The notes under the pieces are model-generated. The model was not told the DNA's origin, searched no databases, and saw only the letters and a program-made list of their open reading frames with translations. The translations under genes and the position numbers were made by a program. Below are positions 1 through 11,849 of a stretch of DNA of 64,000 nucleotides, piece by piece. Positions within the stretch are counted from its first letter, which is position 1, and each line of letters starts with the position of its first letter. Origin of the DNA: Celoporthe dispersa (Eukaryota; Ascomycota; Sordariomycetes; Diaporthales; Cryphonectriaceae); NCBI GenBank assembly GCA_016584495.1, contig WAID01000005.1, positions 1,562,501 through 1,626,500 of the forward strand, written 5' to 3'.

Positions 1-111
1 AAATAATAAAGATATTAAAATATTTATATAGAATATAATTAATTATTTTTTGAAAAGATACAAATATATTAATTAATTTAAAAAATATAATTTAATATTT
101 AAAATATCTAT
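1..111 (-). mobile_element. Ty3/gypsy reverse transcriptase remnant, distal part
   Basis: On the minus strand this AT-rich piece continues the degraded gypsy reverse-transcriptase reading that breaks off at 6622. The two parts are separated by the copia element at 117-6616, whose AATAG duplication joins them. Reading across the junction gives a stretch that follows the usual order of the RT palm, with stops where TGG or CAG codons would be expected. The match in this short piece is weak. It is supported mainly by the better match on the other side of the insertion. Confidence 0.45.
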
Positions 112-116
112 AATAG

Positions 117-813
117 TTAAAGACGGAGGTTACTATGCATTTAGGATCGAGGGGATTATGTAATCAGCTTATATAATAGTATAGGCGCTTGTTCAAAAGA
201 GGAATAGTAAGAGAGGTTGATTTATATTGTATTGTTGTTGTTGTTGCGCTTGCTTTTCTTTCTTTCCTCAAGAGAGAAAGGGAAAGCATTTATTTATAAT
301 TGAACTATTCTAGTTTCTCGAATATTCTATTGCTATTGATTTATAATCAACAGCCGTTGATTTGTAAGCATTTATCAGCTATTATAAATCAACGTTGCAT
401 TCGTATATATTAGTTATTACGCAGAAGGCTTCGAGGAAAAATATATAATACGATAAGGTTTGGCTTTCGCTACCTTAGTATTTCTCGAAACTTCTAGCAC
501 TTTCTGCTTATGTAATATGCTTAGTAAGCAACCCTTTATATAATCATATATTATATCACTATATAATATATAGTGATTAGTAATATAGTTTCCTTGGCTC
601 TATAGCTCGTTTAGTTATTGAATAATAAGAGAAATATATATATATTTATATATTCGAATTTTTTCGAATATTTATTATTTCTCTTTTCTATTTAAGCATA
701 TATAGAAATATATATATATTATTTTATATATTATCAGCTATAAGTTATTGCTGACGTAATATGATTACGTAATATTTATAGTTATAGTATAAATATAGTT
801 ATATATGCTTATA
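117..813 (-). repeat. Copia 3' LTR
   Basis: This 697-bp LTR is the left copy, so it is the 3' LTR of a minus-strand element. A purine-rich tract (ACGAGAGAG on the minus strand, about 814-822) adjoins its inner edge and fits a polypurine tract. It matches 5920-6616 and the inverse of 7658-8350 throughout. It keeps more G and C than the 5' LTR, so the two LTRs of one element were mutated unequally. Confidence 0.92.
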
Positions 814-829
814 CTCTCTCGTAATTCTT

Positions 830-3800
830 TTGCGGGAGCAAATGAATTAATTATTGAAGTATTTATATATATTTATATATTGAGAAATATTTATATATTT
901 CCTAATAGAGTAATATTTGCTATGCTCGTAAAGCTTATTAAGCTTACTCTATAATTATTTTATATATTTATTTGTTTATACACGCATATTATAATTATAT
1001 ATATAGATATATATATATATATATTTCGTCGATCTTTTTCGCTACTTATAAAGCTTATATACGAATGCTATATTTTTATATTTATATATTGCCAGCATAT
1101 CCCCTATATATTTCTATAATTAGATAGAAATATATAAAGCGCAATTATTATTATTATTATATAGCTTCTTTATACTCTTTTTATTATATAAATCATTATT
1201 TATATATATTTCCGGATTTTCCATATTATTTGATATATTAGCTTGTTTTATAAGATATTTCTGCTAGGGATTCGGCAGACTTTTCGTAAGAAAATCGGCT
1301 AATTATTCTTTATAAGAGTATATATTATTCTTATTTTATTATTAGCTATTACTTGTTATATATAATAATATATTATATCAATATGCTTAATTCTTTTATA
1401 AAATTCAAGATTTTTTGCTAATTTAATAATACTAATATTATCTACTAATATAATAAGCATTTCTATATTATATTTTAATTTCAAAGCTGAATTAAAATAT
1501 TTATATAGATTATTTAAATATATAGCCTCTCTAATAGCTTCTTTTAAAGCTATATATTCGGCTTCACAAAAGCTAATTGCAATAGTCTTTTGCAATTGAG
1601 AATTCCAGCTAATAATATTATTATTAGCTATATTCTTATTATTATTATTTGATAGAGAGAATATATAGCTTATTATAGATCTTCTATTATTTATATCATT
1701 TGCGAAATCGCTATCGCAATACTTTTTTATTATAAAATCAATAGTATTGCAATTATATATTATATCCAAATCGGAGAATTTCAATAAATATTTCCAGATA
1801 TAGTCTAGCGCTTTAAAATGCTTATTATTAGGATTACTTATAAATCTTGAGCAATATATAATACTAAAAGCTAAATCTAGACGAGTCTTTAAAATAGGAT
1901 ATAATAAAGATTTTATATACTTTTGAAATTCTATTATATTAGTTTTATTCGCTATTGATTTATTTTTACTAAGCTTCTGCTTTAGAATTCCAAGTATTAA
2001 AATTAGCTTATAATTATTTATATTTATATTAAATTTATCAAGAAGCTTCTTTATATAAGCAATTTGATGCATATATAACTGCTTTTTTCTTATAATCGAT
2101 ATTTAAATCGATTCTTAGAAAGGATTTGGATAGCCCTATCTTTTCTATTTCAATATTTTTATATAAATTCTTTTCTAGATTATTTATATTATTATTATTT
2201 GCGCTTATTATAAGCATATTATCGATATAGCAAATTATAATTATTAATAGCTTTTTATTTATATATACGCCTTTATTATATAGATATTTCTCGAAACTGT
2301 ACTTATATAAAATATTCGAAAAATATTTATTCCAAAGGCGTAGAGCTTATTTTAAGCTATATAAAGCTTTATTTAATTTAGCCATCTTATTTTTATATAT
2401 ATTATTATTATATAAACTTGATAGTAATTGCATATAGATTTCTATATCAATATCAGCATGAATAAATGCATTTTTCATATCATATTGCATTATATTATAT
2501 CCTTTATTTATAGCAATTATAAGCAATATATGCTAGATTTCTGAATGACAGATAGTATTAAAAGTATCTAAATAATCTATATCTAATACTTGATTAAAGC
2601 CTTGAATTATCTATCTTGCTTTATATCGATAGATTTTTTCTTTATTTATAATCTAATCAGGATTTATATAATTATTATTTATAAGCTTTTTCTTATACAT
2701 CTATCTATTATTTATAGCGACTTTTCTAGAAAGTAAGTCTATTATATCGAAAGTATTTCGGCTATTTAATATTTTATTTTCTTCTTTTATAGCTAAAAGC
2801 TATTCAAAAGCCTCAGAATTATTAAAAGCCTATTTAATAGTATTAGGCTTATATATATTCGAAGTTGTTAATATAAATCCTTCTAAAATAAATAGACTAA
2901 AGTTATATTCTGTATATAGAATAGTATCTTTAATAGTTAAAGTAATAGAATCTGTAGAAGGTCTATTACTATTGCTATTATTAATATTATTTTCGATAAT
3001 TTAATTATTATCGAATTCAGAAAGGTTTATTATTTCGAAATCTTTATAATAGTCTTTATTATATTAAGATATTATTACTTCAAATTTCGAAGTATTATTA
3101 GCTAATATATTCGATATATTTTTATTATTATTATTTATTATATCGAAAGATAATACTTTTCCCTTATTATCCTTATTATATATTATTTCTTTTTCGTTTA
3201 ATAAATTATATTAATATTCAATTATAATGCAATCCCTAATCCATATAGGTTTTTTATTGCTTATATTCCAGATTTTATAATTATTATTATTTTCTCTATA
3301 GCCAATAAGAGCTGATTTTATAGCTTTTGAATCTAGTTTATTTCAATAGCTATTATCTTTATAATAAATAATAGATTCTCAAGCTTTTATATTATTTATA
3401 TTCAGCTTTATTTTATATTTAGCTTTATAAAGAGTAATATAATTTAATTCTTTATAAAGCATTCTATTATATATATATATAGCTGCTAATAAAGCTTCTC
3501 TCTAGAGATATTTAGAAAGATTTGCTATATATAATAAAGCATAAATCTTATTTAATAGAGTATAATTTATTCATTCTATTAAATCATTAGGCTTTTTTAT
3601 ATATAGAGGAGTTATATTATGCGTTATTCTAGCTGCTTTTAAATATATCTCGAAATTATTATTTATATATTCATAGCTATTATCAATAAAGAATTCTTTT
3701 ACTCTTTTATTATTATTATTATTATTTGCTTTATTTATAAATACTTTGAAAGCTTTTAAAGCTTTACTTTTATTTTTAAGCTAATATATCTCGAGAAAAC

Positions 3801-5547
3801 AGCTCTTTTTATCAAGAAAGATTATATAATACTTATAATTATTATAAATAACTAGATTTATAAGCCTTTCTATATTAGAATATATCTATTCGTTTATATT
3901 ATATAAAAACAGATTATTTTCTGATTTTCTATTTATTTTAGCAATGGATTTTGCTTTCAAGCATATTTTATATATTTCTTTATTAAATTCCTTTATATCT
4001 TCAGTTATATAAGCAATATTATTGCTTTTAAGAAATTTTATTAAAGCTTGAAGCTTTATATGCCCTAAGCATATATGCTATTGCTTTATTATATTACTAT
4101 TATTATTTGAAGAAATTGAATAAAGAAATTGCTTTTTCAGAGTAAAAATACAAGCTTGAATAGTATAAATCTTATTTTCGCATTTTCCTTTTGATATAAG
4201 CATATTTTCTTTATATAAAGCAATAATATTATTATCGAATATTGATTTTATATTATAATTAGTTAATAATTTATTAATAGATAATAAATTAATTTCTAAT
4301 TTATAAATATAATAAACGTTTTTAATAAAGAAATGTTTATTGAATTCGATAATAAGATTACTTTCTCTTTTACTTCTATAGTAAAAGCATTATTCCAATT
4401 CATAGTTTTATTTATATAATAATAGTTTGATAATAATCGTTTATTAAATACTATATTTATATTAGCAATACTATCAATTATAAAAATATTAAGCTTATAT
4501 ATATTTCTTTTTTAATAATCTCTTTTAGTAAAGACTATATTTATAAATATATTCAGATTATTTTTATAAGAAATATTAGCTTTTGCTGCTTTATTATTAG
4601 GATTATAAGGATTATTTATCTCGTTAAGATTATTTTTGCTTATATTATAATCTATTAGGTTATCGATCGATATATCGATTAAATCAGAGTGATTTTCGGT
4701 TGATTTATTATTATATGAGATAATTAATGCCTCTTCTCGATTATTTCTTTCCGTTCGACTTGGATTATCGCGATTTATTTGTTTATCAGGATTATTCCAG
4801 CCTTTTGGGGCTAGCTTAGAATATGGAAAATAGCATTTATCTGCTATATGCTCTAATAATTTGCAATAATTGCAAAATATTCTCTTCTGCCTTTTATAAG
4901 GCTTTTTTCACGCTTTTTTTATTCGAAAGAGTAAATCTTTTCGAATTTTTTCTTTTTATCCAAAGCAAATAAAACATTCTCTTTCTTTTCTTTTTCTCTT
5001 GATTCGTCAATAATAGAGGAAAAAAGAAATTCCATATTATATGCTTTTGGATCTTTTCTCAATGCCTAAATAACCCTAGATATAAAGCTTTTATAGCTAT
5101 TATCAAAATTATATAAAATCTAGGAAATAATAATCTGTTTAGGAAGCAATATATCTTTCAATTTAAGATTATTAATAAATTCTTTAATTTTCGATAAATA
5201 GCTTTCGATAATAAAATAATTCGAAAGGCTATTATTAAAAACTTACGGAGAATAAGATAATCTATAATAAATCCTTTAAGATTATATAGACTTTCTAATT
5301 TCTCCTAGGCACTTTTAGCTATTTTTTCTGCCCTTATATGCAATAAAAGGCTATCTTCGCATAATAGCTTAATTATAGCGAGAGCTTTTCAGTTGATTTC
5401 TTCATCGATTTTGTTATTCGCCGAAAGAGATTTAATAGCATTAATATAACCTTTTTCGATTAAAGCTGCTTCTATTCTAAGAGATTAAATAATATAATTA
5501 TCTATTCCCTTAAGCTTTGGAATAGCAATCTTATCGATAGAAGCCAT
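830..5547 (-). pseudogene. Copia gag-pol remnant
   Basis: This is the degraded polyprotein of the copia element. The start reads MASIDKIAIPKLKGIDNY at 5547 and is followed by an in-frame TAA where family members have Trp. The Gag zinc knuckle (C-N-Y-C, then H, then C) is at 4833-4874. Near 4030-4085 the pre-integrase motif has a stop where WH is expected, followed by LGH. The RT catalytic box is YIDN at 2218-2229. The longest open stretch, 1356-2072, is the RT C-terminus plus RNase H, with a YCDSDFAND strand, a SFCEAEYIALKEA helix and a closing KRIKHIDI motif. No functional protein can be made. Confidence 0.9.
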
Positions 5548-5894
5548 TTTCACTTATAAAAGAAATATTCTTTTAAAGGAAAAGGTTATTGAATAAATAT
5601 ATATATATTTATTCGAAGTTATTCGATAAGATATAAATTGTATAAAAAGCTTCTTTCCTTATTTAAAATAAGAAAAATAAAAGGAGGCTCAGAATAAAAG
5701 CATATTTCTTTATAATATTCCTCAATAGAATCGAAAATATAGATTTCGAAGCTATTAAAATAAATAGAAAGTTCTTCATATAAAATTTGATCCTTATAGC
5801 AAATATATGCTTGTAAAGCATCAGCTTAAGATTTCTCTATAATAATAAAAGAGGAATAGTCGATTGAAAAATCGCTATAAGAGAATTCGTTAAT

Positions 5895-5919
5895 TGATTG
5901 GATATCCGAGCTTATAATC
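5895..5919 (-). promoter_or_regulatory. Copia primer binding site, initiator tRNA-Met half-molecule type
   Basis: Directly inside the 5' LTR the minus strand reads GATTATAAGCTCGG. This is one G-to-A change from a complement of the anticodon loop of initiator tRNA-Met (CTCATAA within GGCTCATAA). Priming from an internal tRNA-iMet fragment, not the 3' end, is known for Ty1/copia elements. The match is by eye from memory of the conserved anticodon loop. Confidence 0.6.
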
Positions 5920-6616
5920 TCAAAGATAGAGATTATTATGCATTTAAGATCGAAGGGATTATATAATCAGCTTATATAATAGTATAAGCGCTTATTCAAA
6001 AGAGGAATAGTAAAAGGGATTGATTTATATTATATTGTTATTATTATTGCACTTTTCTTTCTTTCTTTTTTCGAAAGAGGAAGGGAAAGCATTTATTTAT
6101 AATTGAATTATTCTAATTTCTCGAATATTCTATTGCTATTGATTTATAATCAACAGCTATTGATTTATAAGCATTTATCAGCTTCTATAAATCAACGTTG
6201 CATTCGTATATATTAGTTATTATGCAGAGGGCTTCGAGAAAAAATATATAATATAATAAGATTTAGCTTTCGCTACTTTAGTATTTCTCGAAACTTCTAG
6301 CACTTTCTGCTTATATAATATGCTTAGTAAGCAACCCCTTACATAATTATATATTATATCACTATATAATGTATAGTAATTAGTAATATGGTTTCCTTGG
6401 CTTTATAGCTCGTTTAGTTATTGAATAATAAGAGAAAAATATATATATTTATATATTCGAATTTCTTCGAATGTTTATTGTTTCTCTTTCCTATTTGAGC
6501 ATATATAGAAATATATATATATTATTTTATATATAATCAGCTATAAGTTATTGCTGACGTAATATGATTACGTAATATTCATAGCTATAGTATAAATTTA
6601 GTTATATATGCTTATA
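5920..6616 (-). repeat. Copia 5' LTR
   Basis: This is the right copy of the 697-bp LTR. It matches 117-813 along its whole length but carries extra G-to-A and C-to-T changes; for example GGATCGAGGGG in the left LTR is AGATCGAAGGG here. It is followed by the AATAG duplication at 6617-6621. Confidence 0.92.
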
Positions 6617-6621
6617 AATAG

Positions 6622-7652
6622 ATTCTAAAAGCTATCTTTTATTTTTTTTTTTCTTTAATATATATATAATAATAATTTTTTTAAAATTAAATATTATAAA
6701 TTATTATATATTTTATAATTATTTTTTAAACTTCTTAATAATTAATAAGAAATATCGATTTTTAATAATAATATTATTAAGCTATTTATAATTTATATAA
6801 AGCTTAAATTTGCTATTTTTTTGAATATAAATATAATAAAATATTTTATTAAAGATTTTAAGAATTTAATATCTTCTTATTTAAAATTTTTATCTAGATA
6901 TTCTTTGAATATTTTGAATTCTGCTTTATTTAAGCTATAAATTAGCTTAAATTCTAATTTAATTCTATTTTTCAAAAAGATTTTATAATTAAATAGTTTA
7001 TATTTTAGAAATCTATTTTTGAATTTTTCTAAAAATAAATTTGTAAATTTCTAATATTTTCTTAAAATATTAGCAAATATTAATATAAATTTTTTATTTA
7101 TTTTTATTATTTAGAAAATAAATAAATATTATTAAGCATTTCTTTTTTTATTTTGGAATATTAGCTTATTTTCTTATAATTTATTATAATTTATTAATTC
7201 TTTTCTTTATAAAATTAATTTCTTTATAATTCTAAAATTTATATTTATTATTTTATAATATATATTTTTTTGCAATTAGCTTTTATTTATTAATATGCTT
7301 GATTTATTTTCAATCTATATTTAAGAATGTAAAAATTTTATAATTTTTTTTTATAAATTATCGATTTTTGCTAATTTGAAAATATATATAAATCTATTTA
7401 AATATTTTTCTTTTAAATTATACTTAATAATTGAATTTTGCTTTTAAGTATAATTATTTCTTTAAATATAGCTTATTCTTAAAAAATCTAGCTAATAATT
7501 TAATCAATTCGAGAATTATGCTTCTTAAGTTAAGAAAATTTTAGAATTAATATATAATATATTATATTTATAATATTAAAAATAATATATATTATAATTT
7601 TTTGAATAAATATAAATAGATAATTAATTTCTATATTTATAATATTTTTATT
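6622..7652 (-). mobile_element. Ty3/gypsy reverse transcriptase remnant, proximal part
   Basis: On the minus strand the stretch 6950-6640 reads as the start of a gypsy-type reverse transcriptase. LNKAEFKIFKEYLDKNF corresponds to the LSxAELKVLREYLDENL helix of the family, followed at the right spacing by INYKQLNNIIIKNRYFL (family consensus VDYRxLNxITIKNRYPLP). Pro, Gly and Arg codons have become Leu, Lys or stop, as expected after RIP. The reading is cut by the copia insertion at 6617 and seems to resume at 111-1. The other side is interrupted by the solo LTR at 7658. Upstream of the RT nothing more can be read with confidence. Confidence 0.7.
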
Positions 7653-7657
7653 ATATA

Positions 7658-8350
7658 TATAAGCATATATAACTATATTTATACTATAACTATAAATATT
7701 ACGTAATCATATTACGTCAGCAATAACTTATAGCTAATAATATATAAAATAATATATATATGTTTCTATATATGCTCAAATAGGAAAGAGAAATAATAAA
7801 CATTCGAAGAAATTCGAATATATAAATATATATATATTTCTCTTATTATTCAATAACTAAACAAGCTATAGAGCCAAGGAAACTATATTACTAATCACTA
7901 TACATTATATAGTGATATAATATATGATTATGTAAGGGGTTGCTTACTAAGCATATTACATAAGCAGAAGGTGCTAGAAGTTTCGAGAAATACTAAAGAT
8001 AACGAAAGTCAAACCTTATCGTATTATATATTTTTCCTCGAAGCCCTCTGCGTAATAACTAATATATACGAATGCAACGTTGATTTATAATAGCTGATAA
8101 ATGCTTACAAATCAACGGCTGTTGATTATAAATCAATAGCAATAGAATATTCGAGAAACTAGAATAGTTCAATTATAAATAAATGCCTTCCCTTTCTCTC
8201 TCGAGGAAAGAAAGAAGAAGCAACAACAACAATAATACAATATAAATCAACCCCTCTTACTATTCCTCTTTTGAACAAGCGCTTATACTATTACATAAGC
8301 TGATTACATAATCCCCTCGATCCTAAATGCATAGTAACCTCCGTCTTTGA
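7658..8350 (+). repeat. Solo copia LTR, inverted
   Basis: A 693-bp stretch is the reverse complement of the two copia LTRs, from the TATAAGC end to the CTTTGA end. It is flanked by an exact 5-bp duplication ATATA (7653-7657 and 8351-8355). No internal copia sequence is attached, so this is a solo LTR left by LTR-LTR recombination. It retains more G and C than the LTR at 5920-6616. Confidence 0.9.
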
Positions 8351-8355
8351 ATATA

Positions 8356-11231
8356 AAATAAATTTTCTTTTTATAATATTAAGAATATAGAGTTTTTTTT
8401 TATATTGCTATAATGTTTATATTATATTAATAATTTTTAATAAAATATAATTCTTTTATATATTATTATCTAATAATGCGCATTATTTCTATTTATTAAT
8501 AATTATATTAAATATAATATATATATAATCTTTTTTAATTATTATATATAAGAATTTTGCTAATCTTAATTATTTATTATTTTTTATAAGCAATCTTTTT
8601 TAAAAAAATTAAATTACTTATTTAGCGAATCTTTTTATTTATTAATAATTATATTAATATTTTCTCTTTTAATCTTAAATATTATACTATATATTTATTT
8701 TTTTTATATATAAATCTCGCAAATTCTAATAATATATTGCTATTATTTAATATATTTGCTAATATATTCTTTTGGAAAATTAGTTAGATATTTAATCTAA
8801 ATATATCTCTAATTATAATCAAGCTTTTTTATAAATCTTATATTATTTTCTTCGATTGCTAAAATAATCTTATTTTAATTTCGAATTAGAAAGTAATTAT
8901 TTTCTATTTTATTCTAGAAATATAATTAATAGCTATAATATATATAAGAAATTTATGCGATTTTATAATATTTTCGATAATAATAAACGATTTTTAGATT
9001 TTCATATTTAAAAGCTTTTGCTTTTTGGAAAAGAATATAAATAAAGATATTTTTTAATTATTATACTTTAATTATATATTTAATTAATTTTCTTTATATA
9101 AACTATTCAGATATTGCTTATATTTGATTAATACTATTATTTTCCGATTTAGAGATTTCTAATTGCTATAGTTTGCTTAGCTATTTATTTTATAAATCTT
9201 CTTATTCAAATATTTCTAATATTGCTTTTTCCGAATCTGATTTCTTAACAAAGAATTATATTTAATATTCTAAAAGAAATTCTTTTTTATCTCTTTTCTA
9301 TTAATTAAGCTTTTTCTAATTAATTATCTATTAGCTAATTATCTATTAGATTAAATAAATAATCTAAATCGCTAATTTATAGAATTATATTATAAAATAA
9401 ATTATATTATTCTATAGCAAATTGCTTTTTTTTCTTAAATTTCTTAGGAAATTGTTTTAAGCTTTTTTTCTACAAAATATAATAAATATTCAATTAAGAT
9501 ATTTATAAGCAATAAAATTTATTATTTGCTCAAATAAATAATTATTGCTTAATTAATTAGATTTCTATTATTCTGCAATATTTATTTATTATTTTTTTAA
9601 ATAAATTATTATTTAGATTTCTTAAATTATTTATAATTATATATAAAATATCTAAGCTTTTTATAATTAAAGCATTTTTTATTATTTTTGCAATTATTAC
9701 AATTTATAATATTAAATTTTATAAATTCAATATAAATATTATTATTCTGAAAAATATTATATTGCTTTTTTCTTATTTTAGGATTTTTTATTAATATTAA
9801 ATTATTAAGATCTAAATTTTTATAATTAGTTTCCTTCCTTTTTTAAATATTCTTATTATTTCTTAAAAAATCGATTATCAATATAAATAGCTATAATAGT
9901 AAATTCTGAAAATTTATTAAATTTATTTAATTTTGAAAGCTTATTTCTTTTCAATTTTTTATAAAACTGAATTATTATAAGCTTATTTTCCTAATTAAGA
10001 TAAATAATAATCTATTTGAATTTTGTAAGATATTCCGAAATAGATTTGATTTATTTAAGATTTATTAATTGCTATTCTATAATGCATTTCTTATTCGAGT
10101 TTCCAAGCTTTCTTAATAGCTTTTTCGAATCTTGCAAAAAATTCTAAATTTTCTTATCTTAGAATTATAATTATCTTAATAATTCTAATTATTAAGATAA
10201 TTATAAAATACTAATTTATATTAAGCTAAAATATTTCTTTTAAAATAGATATTCGCTAATATAATTTTACTTTCTTCAATAATAAATTAGGCATAATTAT
10301 ATATAAAGTAAGCTTTATATTAGATAATATAGAATTAGAGAAAGCTTTTTTCGCTTTTAAATAAAATAAGCTTATCTATTTTATAAGCTTTGATAGTAAT
10401 TCGGAATCTATCGCCTATAAAGAATCGATTGCTAAGCAAATAATTCAGGATTTGCTTAGCAATAATCAGAATATAAATATCTTAGGCAGAATTGAAAAGC
10501 TGAATATATAAGAATATATTTATTACTATTAAATAAATTCAGTATATAGCTCTTCAATTATGAATCTAAATATTACTTATATTATAAATAATAGCTTTAT
10601 TGCTAATAATATATTATAGGAATACTTAGATATTTTCAATATTTATTTAGATTATATTTCGATATTGCTTTTATTAATATAAATCTTTTATATATTTGTT
10701 AAATATTTAGATTATAGCAATATTTATTATATTTTAATAATTCTTATTCAAAAATAGTTTAATATATCCTTCTTAGAATAATATTAGAAATATAATAGTT
10801 TCTTGCAATAAATTATCCTTCTCTATTATTAATATTTATGATCAAATTTCTATTAATATTATTTTAGCATTGCAAAATTGCATTGCATAATTAAAAGCTT
10901 TCAATCTAATCTTTGCTTATATAATTCTATATTCCCGTTTTCTGCATTAGAATATTAAACTCTCGGCTTTTGAAAATTCGTTCCGGATAGCTTAGATGCT
11001 ATGCCTTTTCCTTATCGTAATCTGCATATTGGATAGATTATAACAAATCGCTAATACTCTAACTCAGAAGATTAGAAGTGATTATATAAGCGGATTATAT
11101 AATATCAGCCTATTAGATAAAACTTTATTCTATTTGCTAACTATAATTATAGCTTTTTGAGCTACATTTTATCAATAGAATCTATATCTATCTAAGAATA
11201 GAGCCTACCTATTTATAGCCAGGGTTGATAA
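8356..11231. other. AT-rich RIP-degraded DNA, unclassified
   Basis: These 2.9 kb are AT-rich and have stops in all frames. They lie upstream of the gypsy RT in the minus-strand sense, so they may be gypsy gag and protease sequence, but I could not read a convincing motif. No tRNA, promoter or intact frame is visible. Confidence 0.6.
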
Positions 11232-11276
11232 ATTAGTTTGTAGTTAATAGTGATTAACTATTAACTACAAACTAAT
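11232..11276. repeat. Perfect 20-bp inverted repeat
   Basis: A 20-bp arm starting ATTAGTTTGTAG is followed by a 5-bp spacer (GATTA) and its exact reverse complement. Partial copies of the same arm recur up to about 11,400 (TTAGTTTGTAGTTAGTTAA and a TAACTA/TAGTTA cluster), giving a palindrome-rich stretch just before the 124-bp tandem repeat. Confidence 0.9.
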
Positions 11277-11404
11277 ATAGTTAAAATTAATACTTTTTAT
11301 TAACTACATTAGTTTGTAGTTAGTTAAAGTTAATCAATAAACTATATATAGTAACTAATAGTTACTATATATAGTTAATTAGTAACTATATTTTAAATTT
11401 TTAT

Positions 11405-11845
11405 TATTTAAAATTTTAATTTATTTATTTAATAGCTTTCTAATTCATTTATTTATCTATCTATCTATTTATCAATTTCCTATTTCATAAATCTATTTAT
11501 CTATCTATCTATTTTATAGTTTCCTAATTAATTTATCTATCTATCTATCTATTTAATAGCTTTCTTATTTATTTATTTATCTATTTATCTATTTATCAAT
11601 TTCCTATTTCATAAATCTATTTATCTATCTATCTATTTTATAGTTTCCTAATTAATTTATCTATCTATCTATCTATTTAATAGCTTTCTTATTTATTTAT
11701 TTATCTATTTATCTATTTATCAATTTCCTATTTTATAAATCTATTTATCTATCTATCTATTTTATAGTTTCCTAATTAATTTATCTATCTATCTATCTAT
11801 CTAATAGCTTCCTAATTTATTAATTTATCTTTTTATCTATTTATA
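11405..11845. repeat. 124-bp-period tandem repeat with nested TATC arrays
   Basis: The motif AATAGCTTTC recurs at 11,431, 11,555 and 11,679, and as AATAGCTTCC at 11,803, exactly 124 bp apart, giving a little over three copies. Each unit holds two short TCTA/TTTA microsatellites separated by a CAATTTCCTATTTCATAAA segment and a TAGTTTCCTAATTAA segment. Copies two and three are nearly identical, so the array is young or homogenised compared with the degraded DNA around it. Confidence 0.92.
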
Positions 11846-11849
11846 ATAA

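Larger units (their letters stand above)
117..6616 (-). mobile_element. Ty1/copia LTR retrotransposon, RIP-degraded
   Basis: A full-length but dead copia element lies on the minus strand. Two direct 697-bp LTRs (117-813 and 5920-6616) bound it, and an exact 5-bp target duplication AATAG stands at 112-116 and 6617-6621. The internal region reads gag to RNase H from right to left. It has a gag start near 5547, a CX2CX4HX4C zinc knuckle at 4833-4874, a GAG-pre-integrase LGH motif near 4050, the RT active site at 2218-2229 and RNase H at 1356-1760. Stops replace Trp and Gln codons throughout, and the RT box reads YIDN where YVDD is expected, as G-to-A RIP would produce. Gag-protease-integrase-RT-RNase H is the copia order. 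Confidence 0.93.
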
